A DNA stretch of 16,558 nucleotides, from contig CALKWS010000245.1 of assembly GCA_938004115.1 (NCBI GenBank), forward strand, positions 1 through 16,558, given 5' to 3'. This document shows positions 1-9,775 of this stretch, piece after piece (positions within the stretch are counted from its first letter, which is position 1; each line of letters begins with the position of its first letter). Both the position numbers and the translations under genes were made by a program. The DNA comes from an uncultured Ruaniaceae bacterium. GTDB lineage: Bacteria; Actinomycetota; Actinomycetes; Actinomycetales; Beutenbergiaceae. The notes under the pieces are model-generated. The model searched no databases and was not told where the DNA came from. It was given only the letters and a program-made list of their open reading frames with translations.

Positions 1-619
1 GGGTGTCGCCGTCGGCGACGAAGCAGATGTCGTAGGAGTCCGGCTTGGCCGACACTCCCAGCCCGCGTGCCTGCGCCTCGGCGCGCACCTCGTCCTTGGA
101 GGTCACGTCCCCCAGCGGGAACAGCGACCGCGCCAACCGCTCCGGACCCATCACGGCCAGCACGTAGGACTGGTCCTTGGCCGCATCGCGGCTCCGGTGC
201 AGTTCCAGGGTGCCGTCCTCGCGGCGTTCGATGCGGGCGTAGTGCCCGGTGGCCACCGCATCGAACCCCAGCGCGATCCCACGGTCCAGCAGGGCGGCGA
301 ACTTGATGTGCTCGTTGCACCGCACGCACGGGTTGGGGGTGCGGCCGGCCTCGTACTCGGAGAGGAAGTCGGCCACCACGGTGTCCTCGAACTCCTCCGA
401 CAGGTCCCACACGTAGTAGGGGATGCCGAGCACGTCGGCGGCCCGGCGGGCGTCGGAGGCGTCCTCGATCGAACAGCATCCGCGCGAGCCGGTGCGGTGC
501 TGGGCGCGGGAGCGGGACAGGGCCATGTGCACCCCGACCACGTCATGGCCGGCGTCCACCGCGCGGGCCGCGGCCACCGCGGAGTCCACGCCGCCGGACA
601 GCGCTGCCAGTACTCGCAT
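1..619 (-). CDS. mnmA: tRNA-specific 2-thiouridylase MnmA (partial, C-terminus outside window)
   Basis: MnmA is the cytoplasmic enzyme that adenylates and thiolates U34 of the Lys, Glu and Gln tRNAs to give 2-thiouridine. The visible 206 residues are the N-terminal part of a protein usually near 360 residues. Residues 8-13 (SGGVDS) are the ATP-pyrophosphatase loop. Cys98 in NPCVRCN and Cys199 in DSYDICF match the two catalytic cysteines of the family, and GHYARI at 125-130 is also typical. The ATG at 619 shares its A with the TGA of the upstream cysteine desulfurase gene, and GGAGG (627-631 on the minus strand) lies seven bases before it. This fixes the start and implies translational coupling. 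The neighbour is the likely sulfur source, as in the Bacillus YrvO-MnmA pair (family knowledge). The reading frame is intact to the window edge. Identification is firm. Confidence 0.96.
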   Translation of the reverse strand, partial: MRVLAALSGGVDSAVAAARAVDAGHDVVGVHMALSRSRAQHRTGSRGCCSIEDASDARRAADVLGIPYYVWDLSEEFEDTVVADFLSEYEAGRTPNPCVRCNEHIKFAALLDRGIALGFDAVATGHYARIERREDGTLELHRSRDAAKDQSYVLAVMGPERLARSLFPLGDVTSKDEVRAEAQARGLGVSAKPDSYDICFVADGDT

Positions 620-1818
620 CAACCCACCTCCACCTGGGTGGCCCGCGGCGGGCTGAACGCCGCCCGGGCACGTTCGACCACGTCCGGCAGCACCCGCAGG
701 AGTGCCTGCACGTCCTGTGCGGTGCTGGTGTGGCCCAGCGTCAACCGTAACCCGGATCGGGCCGCGGGCCCGTCCAGGCCCATCGCCTGCAGCACGTGCG
801 AGGGCTGGTTCACCCCCGCCTGGCAGGCCGCCCCGGATGCGGCGGAGATGCCCGCCATGTCCAGCCCGAACAGCACCGCCTCGGCGTCGGTGCCCTCGAT
901 GGTGAACAGCACATGTCCGGGCAACCGGTCGCCGTCGCCGGCCGGACCCTGCAGCACCGCGCCCGGCACGATCTGCGGTACCTGTTCGATGAGCATCCCG
1001 GACAGTTCCCGCAGGCGGGTGTGCTCGGCCTGCTGGTCGGCCACCGCCAGCTCCACCGCGTGGGCCAGGGCAGCGGCGGCGGCCACCGGGAGCGTGCCCG
1101 AGCGCACCGATCGTTCCTGTCCCCCGCCGTGCAGCACCGGGGTCAGCGGCGTCTGCCGGCGGGCGAGCAGCGCACCGATCCCCACCGGGGCGCCGAGCTT
1201 GTGCCCGGACAGACTCAGTGCGTCCACGTCCGCGGCGGCGAAATCGACCGGCACCCGGCCCACGGCCTGCACCGCATCGGTGTGCACCACGATCCGGTGG
1301 CGGCGGGCCAGCCCCACCAGCTCATCCAGAGGCTGGATGGCTCCGGTCTCGTTGTTCGCCCACATCACCGACGCCACCGCGGTCTGTTCCCCGCGCTCGT
1401 CCAGGTACTGCTCCAGCGCATCGGTGCGCACCCGGCCGTCGGCGTTCACCGGGATCAGGTGCACCGGCGCCCCGTGCCGGTCCCCCAGGGCGTGGGCGGT
1501 GTCCAGCACGGCGGGATGCTCGACGGCGGAGATCACCACGTCCCGGCGCTGCGGCTGGTGGGCGCTCACCTGGAACCAGGTGCCGGTGAGGGCGAGGTTG
1601 TCCGCCTCCGTGCCGCCGGAGGTGAAGATCACCTCGGCGGGTTCGGCACCCAGGGCCGCGGCCAGTTGCTCGCGGGCCTCCTCCAGGGTGCGGCGGGCGC
1701 GTCTGCCGTCGGCGTGCAGGGACGAGGGGTTGCCTACCTCGGCGGCGACCCGGGCGAAGGTCTCCACCACGGCGGGGCGCACCGGTGTGGTGGCCGCATG
1801 GTCCAGGTAGGTGTTCAC
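619..1818 (-). CDS. Cysteine desulfurase, IscS/NifS family (class V aminotransferase)
   Basis: This PLP enzyme converts cysteine to alanine and passes the sulfur, as a persulfide, to acceptor proteins. The product is 399 residues, normal for the family. Visible motifs in order are YLDHAATTP near the N-terminus, SGGTEADN (67-74), His101 in VEHPA, NNETG (155-159), HTDAVQ with Asp181 and Gln184, the PLP lysine Lys207 in SGHKLG, RSGTLPV (239-245), and catalytic Cys332 in ASGAACQAG. I chose GTG at 1818 because the protein then begins directly before YLDHAATTP, and a TACACT hexamer lies six bases upstream, as expected for a leaderless transcript. An in-frame GTG at 1872 would add 18 residues unlike the family. 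The gene overlaps mnmA by one base, so supplying sulfur for tRNA thiolation is the most economical role. A general iron-sulfur cluster role cannot be excluded, so no symbol is given. Confidence 0.93.
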   Translation of the reverse strand: MNTYLDHAATTPVRPAVVETFARVAAEVGNPSSLHADGRRARRTLEEAREQLAAALGAEPAEVIFTSGGTEADNLALTGTWFQVSAHQPQRRDVVISAVEHPAVLDTAHALGDRHGAPVHLIPVNADGRVRTDALEQYLDERGEQTAVASVMWANNETGAIQPLDELVGLARRHRIVVHTDAVQAVGRVPVDFAAADVDALSLSGHKLGAPVGIGALLARRQTPLTPVLHGGGQERSVRSGTLPVAAAAALAHAVELAVADQQAEHTRLRELSGMLIEQVPQIVPGAVLQGPAGDGDRLPGHVLFTIEGTDAEAVLFGLDMAGISAASGAACQAGVNQPSHVLQAMGLDGPAARSGLRLTLGHTSTAQDVQALLRVLPDVVERARAAFSPPRATQVEVG

Positions 1819-1824
1819 CCCGCC

Positions 1825-1830
1825 AGTGTA
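1825..1830 (-). promoter_or_regulatory. Probable -10 element of a leaderless cysteine desulfurase promoter
   Basis: On the minus strand TACACT fits the actinobacterial TANNNT -10 pattern and is separated by six bases (GGCGGG) from the GTG at 1818. That spacing would put the transcription start on the first base of the start codon. No clear -35 element was seen. GGCGGG abutting the GTG is a poor ribosome site. The call is inferred from spacing. Confidence 0.5.
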
Positions 1831-1877
1831 AGAACCCGGGGCCCTACTCGCCGAGGGCCGGTGACCAAGCACACCGG

Positions 1878-1906
1878 CGATCTCGTCATGACGATCTCGT
1901 TATCCT
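1878..1906 (+). promoter_or_regulatory. Dyad with overlapping direct repeat plus -10 hexamer upstream of the propeller operon
   Basis: The 12-bp palindrome TCGTCATGACGA (1883-1894) is flanked, two bases further out on each side, by CGA and TCG. This makes a 22-bp dyad (1878-1899) with 18 symmetric positions. The same bases hold a direct repeat, CGATCTCGT at 1878-1886 and 1892-1900, 14 bp apart. TATCCT at 1901-1906 fits a -10 element, placing the start of transcription near 1913 and the dyad over the -35 region. No good -35 hexamer is visible, which would suit an activated or repressed promoter. The regulator is unknown. Confidence 0.42.
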
Positions 1907-1936
1907 TGGCCTCGCAGCGCGAGAGAAGAGGGTGAC

Positions 1937-3679
1937 GTGGGTCGTTGGACCGGCCGGAAGGATGACGGCGGCGTGCGCGGGGTGCCCGGGGACTACCTGG
2001 CCGACTACTTCAACCGGCCCGCCAACCGGCGACAGGCCCCGGCCCCGTACGACTCGCTCGCCGGCTCCGGCACTACCCAGCACCCCCGGCCCGGAGCCGG
2101 CCAGTCGAACCAGCGCGGCCCGGCCCGGCCCACCGACTCCGGCCGGCACCCGCAGACGACTCAGTCCGGCCAGCCCGTCCCCGGCTTCATCGACACATCG
2201 ACGATCGGGGCCCCGGCCGGCCGTCGAACACGACGCCGACGCCGCTATCCCGGGGTCCCGGGCGGCACCGGGCAGGCTCCCGGCGGCACCGCGCAGACCC
2301 CGTACGAACCGCCTCCCACGCCGGCGGGCGCCGAGCCGAAGAAACGCAGCCGCACCCGGCTCGGTGTGCTGCTCACCGCCCTGGTGCTCGCCGTCGGGCT
2401 CGGGGCCGGGCTGGTCGGCACCCAACTCGGCTCCTCGACCTTTTCACCCCCCTCGTTCGTCCCCGGTGCACCGGACCTGGCCGCCGATGCCGAGGTCGAT
2501 CTGCCGGTGCGCTGGGAACTGCATCCGGAGGACCTGGTCGACGCCGGGTCCGGCTATCCCCAGTTCGCAGCCATCAGCGAAGTCGATACCCCCGGGCGGC
2601 ACAATCCGCCGATCGCGGTCACCCCGGAGGCCTGGGTCGTGGCGGTGACCGCGGCGGACCGGCGGTGGCTCGCGGCCGTGGACCCGACCGACGGCACCCC
2701 GCTGTGGGAGCGGGAACTGAGCGACGGGATGTGCGCCACGGCCACCACCGAGGACGGCGGGTTGGTGTGCGCCGGCCGGCAGGACGGTGACTGGCACGGC
2801 TACCTGATCGACCCGGGCACCGGTGCGGAGCAGGACTCCTGGCCTATACCCGTGACCGGCGTCTGGGGTATGCACCTGAGCGCCGAGGGCCTGCTGGTGA
2901 TCAGCGAGTCCGCCCCGTTGATGCACGACCGGCTCTCTCTGCTGGACGTACCGGGAGGAACCGAGCAGTGGTCCGTGGACCTGATGGAGGACGACGCGAA
3001 CGAGTGGTTCTTCATCGAACGGGAACGGGACGGGACCACCCGGACGGTGCCGTGGCACCCGATATGGCGGGACATCGGCCCGAACGTGGCGATGCTGGGA
3101 GCGAGTGCGCACCTGCTCATCGATCCCGCCGAGGGCACCGTGCGCACGCTCCCCTGCGCCCCCGCCGTGGTGGTGGACGACACCCTGGCGTGCTCCTCCT
3201 ACCGGGAGACCACGCTGTACGACGCACACGGCCAGGAGATCTGGACCTCCCCGCGGGTGCAACTGGCCGATCCCGCCTACGGTGAGGCCGACGTACCGAT
3301 CAACGTGCGCGACGAAACCCTGTGGGCGATGGACTGGACCTCGGGCACGGTGGGGGCGGAACTGGCATCGGCGTCCGGGAACCCGCGGGCCACCGGCACC
3401 CCGCAGCACCCGTTCCTGGTGGGCGAGACCGAGGTCCTGAGCCTGGACGCCGATCAGACCCGGGTCCGCTGGAGCGCGCCGATGTCCGGCATCGACTCCC
3501 TCACCGCCGTCAAGGTGATCGACGACGTCGCGGTGGTGGTCGGGTGGAGCGCCGTCGGGTTGGACCTGCAGACCGGTGAGCAACTGTGGCACCGCGACTA
3601 CCCGCATCCGTTACGGGTGCTCGATGACCAGCTGGTCTCGGTCGAGATGTTCCACCTCAAGGTCCTCGACCTGCCCTGA
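1937..3679 (+). CDS. Single-pass membrane protein with PQQ-like beta-propeller domain (paralog 1)
   Basis: The 580-residue product has four parts. A short N-terminal stretch contains YLADYF (20-25) and an AxRR...APxPY segment. A Pro/Gly/Arg-rich, probably disordered linker runs to about residue 140. One hydrophobic segment lies at about 142-162, preceded by KKRSRTR, so the N-terminus should be cytoplasmic. The rest is an extracytoplasmic beta-propeller. Blade signatures of the PQQ-like type are visible, for example AVDPTDGTPLWERE and LDLQTGEQLWHRD. The only four cysteines form two C-x11-C pairs, Cys266/Cys278 and Cys407/Cys419, probable disulfides. The GTG at 1937 follows GAAGAGGG (1925-1932). 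The next gene, 50 bp downstream, is a diverged tandem copy. PQQ binding is not implied, because such propellers often serve as scaffolds. The specific function is unknown; architecture and paralogy are clear. Confidence 0.85.
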   Translation: MGRWTGRKDDGGVRGVPGDYLADYFNRPANRRQAPAPYDSLAGSGTTQHPRPGAGQSNQRGPARPTDSGRHPQTTQSGQPVPGFIDTSTIGAPAGRRTRRRRRYPGVPGGTGQAPGGTAQTPYEPPPTPAGAEPKKRSRTRLGVLLTALVLAVGLGAGLVGTQLGSSTFSPPSFVPGAPDLAADAEVDLPVRWELHPEDLVDAGSGYPQFAAISEVDTPGRHNPPIAVTPEAWVVAVTAADRRWLAAVDPTDGTPLWERELSDGMCATATTEDGGLVCAGRQDGDWHGYLIDPGTGAEQDSWPIPVTGVWGMHLSAEGLLVISESAPLMHDRLSLLDVPGGTEQWSVDLMEDDANEWFFIERERDGTTRTVPWHPIWRDIGPNVAMLGASAHLLIDPAEGTVRTLPCAPAVVVDDTLACSSYRETTLYDAHGQEIWTSPRVQLADPAYGEADVPINVRDETLWAMDWTSGTVGAELASASGNPRATGTPQHPFLVGETEVLSLDADQTRVRWSAPMSGIDSLTAVKVIDDVAVVVGWSAVGLDLQTGEQLWHRDYPHPLRVLDDQLVSVEMFHLKVLDLP

Positions 3680-3729
3680 GCAGACCCAACCCCGTCGTCG
3701 TCAGCGGCGTCAGAGACAGGAGCAGGCAC

Positions 3730-5310
3730 GTGGCCAAGGGTTCGCACCGGCAGGGCCCGCGCCGCCGGCGCACCCGCCGGGCACAGTCCTCGGGCAAGGG
3801 CTACCTGCCGGACTACTTCGGCCCCGGCGCCCGCCGCAGGGGGACCGCACCGGAGCCGTACACCGGCCTGGGCCCGGCCGAGCCGCCGACCGGAAAGCGA
3901 CGCCCCCGGCCGGTCATCCCCGACTGGGCCCGCGGCCGCGGTGACCCCTTGCCGGGACGGTCCCGCCGCCGCACTCACGATGATCGCCGGTTCCTGCTGG
4001 GCAACATCCTCGCGGCGCTGGGCGCGCTCGCCCTGTTCGTGGTGGTGCTCGCCGCGCTGCTCGCCGGCGTGTGGCTGGTGGCACGGGCCCTGCTGAGCGC
4101 CCCGTCCGTGGATGAGCACGCCCCGCAGGACTTCCCGGTGGTATGGACCTTCCACCCCCCGGAACTCGATCCGGCCGACCCTGCCCCGGCCCGGTTGCGC
4201 AGCGTGGACGTGGCGGAGCGCGCGGGTATGGGCGCGGCCGCGCTCATCGCCACCGAGCAGACCTGGGTGGTGCTCGCCGAGCACGGTGAGCACCGGGCGG
4301 TGCTCGGTCTGGACCCGCGAACCGGTGCGGTGCGCTGGCAACGGGAGGTTCCGGGCGTGCAGTGCAGCCAGCGTCCCGGGCCCGGTGACACCGTGGTGTG
4401 CCTGGCGCCCGATCCGGCTGCCGACCAGTCGGTGGCCCATGTGCTGCAGGCATCCACCGGTGAGGTGGTCGATTCCTGGCCGGTGCCGGTCACCGGAGTA
4501 TGGAGCCTGTACGCCACGGACACCTCCCTGGTGGTCCTGTCCCAGTCCGACCCGGGGGCCCTGGACCGGCTCACCGTGCTGGACCTGGCCGGCGGCGCCG
4601 AGGTGGGGGCACTCGATCTGCAGGACGATGCGGCGACCCAGCCGCTGCTCTCCGCGCACCGCATCGACGGCACCGAGCACGCCGTGGTGCTGTTCCCCGA
4701 GTGGGGCCACCTGGGCGCCAACGCCACCCTGACCTCCGGGCGGCACACCATCATCGTGGACACTGCCGGCGGCACCGTGGCACCCCTCGACTGCCAAGCG
4801 GTGCTCATCACCGGGGGCCACGTGGCCTGCGGCGGGCCGCAGGCCACCACGATGTACGACGGCGACGGCGAGCCGGTGTGGACCTCACCGCAGGTGGCAC
4901 TCGCCCGCCCGGGCAGTGCCGGGGCGCAGGTGCCGGTCAACGTGGCCGACTCCCGGATCTGGCACACCGACTGGGGCTCCGGCGAGGTACTCGACCGGGG
5001 CGCGCGCACGCAGGCCTATCCGGTCGCCACCGGAACGCCGGAGCACCCGTTCCTGGTGGAACAGCGGCGCGTGCGCGCCCTGGACGGCGCCGAGGTGCGC
5101 TGGCAGGTGCGGGTGGCCGGCCTGGGCGGCACCAGCACGGTGCTGGTGACCCAGGGCGTGGCGATCGTCGACGGCCTCAGCGCGCTCGGGCTCGATCTGC
5201 ACACCGGGGAGCAACTGTGGCACCGGTCCCGCCCGGGTGACCTGCTCGTCGTCGATGATCAGTTGGTCAACACCACCGGCATGGCGATCGAGGTGCTGGA
5301 TGTCTCCTGA
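3730..5310 (+). CDS. Single-pass membrane protein with PQQ-like beta-propeller domain (paralog 2)
   Basis: The 526-residue product is a tandem paralog of the gene before it. It starts with a very basic stretch (RRRRTRR at 11-17), then YLPDYF (25-30) and ARRR...APEPY, matching the same places in paralog 1. The linker is shorter. A hydrophobic segment lies at about 90-120, and a propeller domain of the same length and motif order follows. Shared landmarks include (I/V)PVTGVW, DRL(S/T)(L/V)LD, (I/V)WTSP, VP(I/V)NV, ATGTP(Q/E)HPFLV and LDL(Q/H)TGEQLWHR. Its only four cysteines are again two C-x11-C pairs, Cys212/Cys224 and Cys355/Cys367. The GTG at 3730 follows ACAGGAG. The product should be anchored in the membrane with the propeller outside. 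Whether the two paralogs pair with each other is inference. Ligand and partner are unknown. Confidence 0.85.
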   Translation: MAKGSHRQGPRRRRTRRAQSSGKGYLPDYFGPGARRRGTAPEPYTGLGPAEPPTGKRRPRPVIPDWARGRGDPLPGRSRRRTHDDRRFLLGNILAALGALALFVVVLAALLAGVWLVARALLSAPSVDEHAPQDFPVVWTFHPPELDPADPAPARLRSVDVAERAGMGAAALIATEQTWVVLAEHGEHRAVLGLDPRTGAVRWQREVPGVQCSQRPGPGDTVVCLAPDPAADQSVAHVLQASTGEVVDSWPVPVTGVWSLYATDTSLVVLSQSDPGALDRLTVLDLAGGAEVGALDLQDDAATQPLLSAHRIDGTEHAVVLFPEWGHLGANATLTSGRHTIIVDTAGGTVAPLDCQAVLITGGHVACGGPQATTMYDGDGEPVWTSPQVALARPGSAGAQVPVNVADSRIWHTDWGSGEVLDRGARTQAYPVATGTPEHPFLVEQRRVRALDGAEVRWQVRVAGLGGTSTVLVTQGVAIVDGLSALGLDLHTGEQLWHRSRPGDLLVVDDQLVNTTGMAIEVLDVS

Positions 5311-5394
5311 ACCCGGAAGTGCCGTACCGTCAGTGCGTGCGGTGAGCCGGCTCCCGAACCCGATGCAGACACCCGGCTCGCCAGAGGAGACCCC

Positions 5395-6389
5395 TTGATC
5401 GAGACCGAGATCACCGAGCCCGTGGACCTGGTGCGCCCGGACGGCAGGCTCAACGCCGCCGCCGTCGGGTGGACCAGGCGTCCGCTGCACAACACCGACC
5501 GGATCGGCCGCGGCCGGTACGCCCGCGGGCGCAACAAGCGGTGGGAGTACTGGAACGTCATCACCCCCAGCCACATCCTGGCGATGACGATCTCGGACAT
5601 CGACTACGCCGGGGTGCACGAGGTGTGGCTGCTGGACCGCGACCGGGGCGAGGCGATCGGCGCCGATGCCATCACCCCCCTGGCGACGCACACCACCCTG
5701 CCCGGCACCCTCGGCCAGGGCCCGGCACGCGCCCACGCGAGGGACCTGGCGATCGCGATCGATGAGGTGGACGGCGGCACCCGGCTGCGGGCGATCACCT
5801 CCCGGGTGCGGTTCGACGTGACCGCCGAGCGTCCCGAGGGCCATCAGGCCATGGGCGTGGTGGTGCCCTGGAGCGAGCGGCTGTTCCAGTACACCGTCAA
5901 GGACGTGGCCCGTCCGGCCCGGGGCCGGCTGTGGATCGACGGCGTGCGGCACGAGGTTCCCGAGGGTTCCTGGGCCGTGCTCGATCACGGGCGTGGCCGG
6001 TGGCCCTACCGGGTGACGTGGAACTGGGGAGCCGCCTCCGGCCACAGCGACGGGCACACCGTGGGCGTGCAGATCGGGGCGAAGTGGACCACCGGCACCG
6101 GCTCCACCGAGAACGCGGTGGTGGTCGACGGCGTGGTGCACAAGATCAGCGAGGAACTCACCTGGGAGTACGAGACCGGGGACTGGCTGCACCCGTGGCG
6201 GATGCGGGGGCACCATGCGGACCTGACGTTCACCCCGTTCCACGACAAGGCCTCCGCGACCTCCCTGGGCGTGGTGGCCAGCAGCGGCCACCAGTGCTTC
6301 GGGTACTACAACGGGTGGATGCTGGACTCCGGCGGGAACCGGGTCCAGGTCGATGACCTGCCCGGCTGGGCCGAGGAGGTGAGGCAACG

Positions 6390-6396
<7 letters not shown>
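5395..6396 (+). CDS. DUF2804 family protein of unknown function
   Basis: The 333-residue product matches the DUF2804 pattern as I know it. Visible features are an N-terminal GRLNAAAVGWTRRPLHN segment, a WEYWNVITP motif near residue 50, alternating beta-rich sequence throughout, WNWGAASG and GVQIGAKWT in the second half, and a WMLDSGG segment near the C-terminus. No signal peptide or membrane segment is apparent, so it is probably cytoplasmic. The TTG at 5395 is the likely start because AGAGGAG ends five bases before it; no better in-frame start fits. It sits 84 bp after the second propeller gene, and its last seven bases overlap the start of glgX, so it is very probably co-transcribed and translationally coupled with glgX. 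That context hints at a role in carbohydrate or envelope metabolism, but the biochemical activity is not known. Confidence 0.82.
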
Positions 6397-8555
<2,159 letters not shown>

Positions 8556-8585
8556 ACGGTCGGACGAGCGCCGCCCGCGCTGGAT

Positions 8586-8591
8586 TAGGCT
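8586..8591 (+). promoter_or_regulatory. Probable -10 element of a leaderless trpS promoter
   Basis: TAGGCT fits TANNNT and lies six bases before the GTG of trpS, so transcription would begin at the start codon. The 42-bp gap after glgX holds no Shine-Dalgarno sequence and no clear -35 hexamer. This separates trpS from the upstream operon as a transcription unit, although read-through is possible. Confidence 0.5.
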
Positions 8592-8597
8592 GGGCCG

Positions 8598-9707
8598 GTG
8601 ACTTCCGACATCTCCACCGACGGCCCCCACCTGGACAGTGCCGAGGCCCTGGACCGGTCCCTGGGTGCCGCCCAGGCCCGCAGCAACGAGATCGAACAGC
8701 AACTGGCCAGCGACCCCAGCGGGCTGCGCATGCTCACCGGTGACCGGCCCACCGGCCGGCTGCACCTGGGTCACTACCTGGGCACGTTGGTGAACCGGGT
8801 CCGGCTGCAGGACGCCGGCCTGCACACCATGGTGCTGGTGGCCGATTACCAGGTGATCACCGACCGGGACTCCGCCGGCGGCCTGCGGGACGTGGTGCTC
8901 GAACTCATCGCCGACTACCTGGCCGTGGGCATCGACCCGGCCAGGTCCACGATCTTCGCCCACTCCGCGGTGCCGGCGCTGAACCAGTTGATGCTGCCGT
9001 TCCTGTCGCTGGTGACCGATTCGGAGTTGCGCCGCAACCCCACGGTCAAGGCCGAGTACGAGGCCAGCGGCGGGCGTCCGATGAGCGGGCTGCTGCTCAC
9101 CTACCCGGTGCACCAGGCCGCCGACATCCTGTTCTGCAAGGCCAACGTGGTGCCGGTGGGTAAGGACCAGTTGCCACACCTGGAGATGTCCCGGGTGATC
9201 GCCCGCCGGTTCAACGAGCGTTACGGCGGCGGGGAGCAGATCTTCCCCGCCCCGGACGCGTTGCTGTCCCCGGTAGTGAACCTGCTGGGCACCGACGGGG
9301 AGCACAAGATGTCCAAGTCCAAGCACAACACTATCGACCTGGCGATGACCGAGGACGAGACCGCCAAGGTGCTCAAGCGCGCGGTGACCGATTCGGACCG
9401 CAACATCACCTACGACCCGGTCAACCGGCCGGCGGTCTCCAACCTGCTGTCCATGGCCGCGCTGTGCTCCGGACAGGACCCCCACGAACTGGCCGCCCAG
9501 ATCGGCGACGGCGGCGGTGGCGCGCTGAAGGCGGTGGTCACCGAGGCGGTGAACGAACGGCTGCGCCCGGTGCGTGCCCGCCGCGCGGAACTGGCCGCCG
9601 ACCCCGGCTACCTGCTGCAGGTGCTCCGCGAGGGCAACGCCAAGGCCAACGAGATCGCCGACGCCACCCTGGCCGAGGTCCGCCAGGCGATGGACATGGT
9701 CTACTGA
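8598..9707 (+). CDS. trpS: Tryptophanyl-tRNA synthetase
   Basis: This class I synthetase charges tRNA-Trp with tryptophan in the cytoplasm. The 369-residue product carries the HIGH-type signature as HLGH (56-59) within GDRPTGRLHLGHYLG, and an intact KMSKS at 237-241. An N-terminal extension of about 42 residues precedes the catalytic core, making it somewhat longer than the usual 330-340 residues. The active site is of the GDRPTG/HLGH/DYQVIT type, not the Bacillus-like GxQPSG/IGNY/DxHAIT type. I chose GTG at 8598 because a TAGGCT hexamer sits six bases upstream and no Shine-Dalgarno is present. A later start near LRMLTGDRP would also leave a complete core. It follows glgX by 42 bp but seems to have its own promoter. 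A perfect palindrome starts three bases after its stop codon. Confidence 0.95.
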   Translation: MTSDISTDGPHLDSAEALDRSLGAAQARSNEIEQQLASDPSGLRMLTGDRPTGRLHLGHYLGTLVNRVRLQDAGLHTMVLVADYQVITDRDSAGGLRDVVLELIADYLAVGIDPARSTIFAHSAVPALNQLMLPFLSLVTDSELRRNPTVKAEYEASGGRPMSGLLLTYPVHQAADILFCKANVVPVGKDQLPHLEMSRVIARRFNERYGGGEQIFPAPDALLSPVVNLLGTDGEHKMSKSKHNTIDLAMTEDETAKVLKRAVTDSDRNITYDPVNRPAVSNLLSMAALCSGQDPHELAAQIGDGGGGALKAVVTEAVNERLRPVRARRAELAADPGYLLQVLREGNAKANEIADATLAEVRQAMDMVY

Positions 9708-9709
9708 CC

Positions 9710-9729
9710 GACGCTTCCGCGGAAGCGTC
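9710..9729. terminator. 20-bp perfect palindrome between convergent trpS and lyase genes
   Basis: GACGCTTCCG is followed at once by its reverse complement. As RNA it would fold into an 8-bp stem with a CGCG loop on either strand. It starts three bases after the trpS stop and lies 47 bases beyond the stop of the convergent lyase gene, so a bidirectional terminator is likely. There is no U tract, which is common in high-GC actinobacteria. A weaker GGGCC/GGCCC hairpin follows at 9736-9753. Confidence 0.6.
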
Positions 9730-9775
9730 CCGCCCGGGCCGCCGCCGGGGCCCTAGCCCCTCGGCGACGAGCCGC

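Noticed and set aside
1096..1104. RSGTLPV in the cysteine desulfurase, at first suspected as a departure from the NifS-type RSGTxN motif
   Set aside because: E. coli IscS has the same RSGTLPV sequence, so it is normal for the family.
197..1810. Long plus-strand open frame opposite mnmA and the cysteine desulfurase
   Set aside because: It overlaps two firmly identified genes and its translation shows no domain.
1819..1872. Longer cysteine desulfurase from a GTG at 1872
   Set aside because: The added 18 residues do not resemble the family N-terminus and would contain the TACACT promoter hexamer.
5344..5379. GAGCCGG/CCGGCTC inverted repeats before the DUF2804 gene
   Set aside because: Short GC-only palindromes are frequent in this sequence, and no second line of evidence supports a terminator or operator here.
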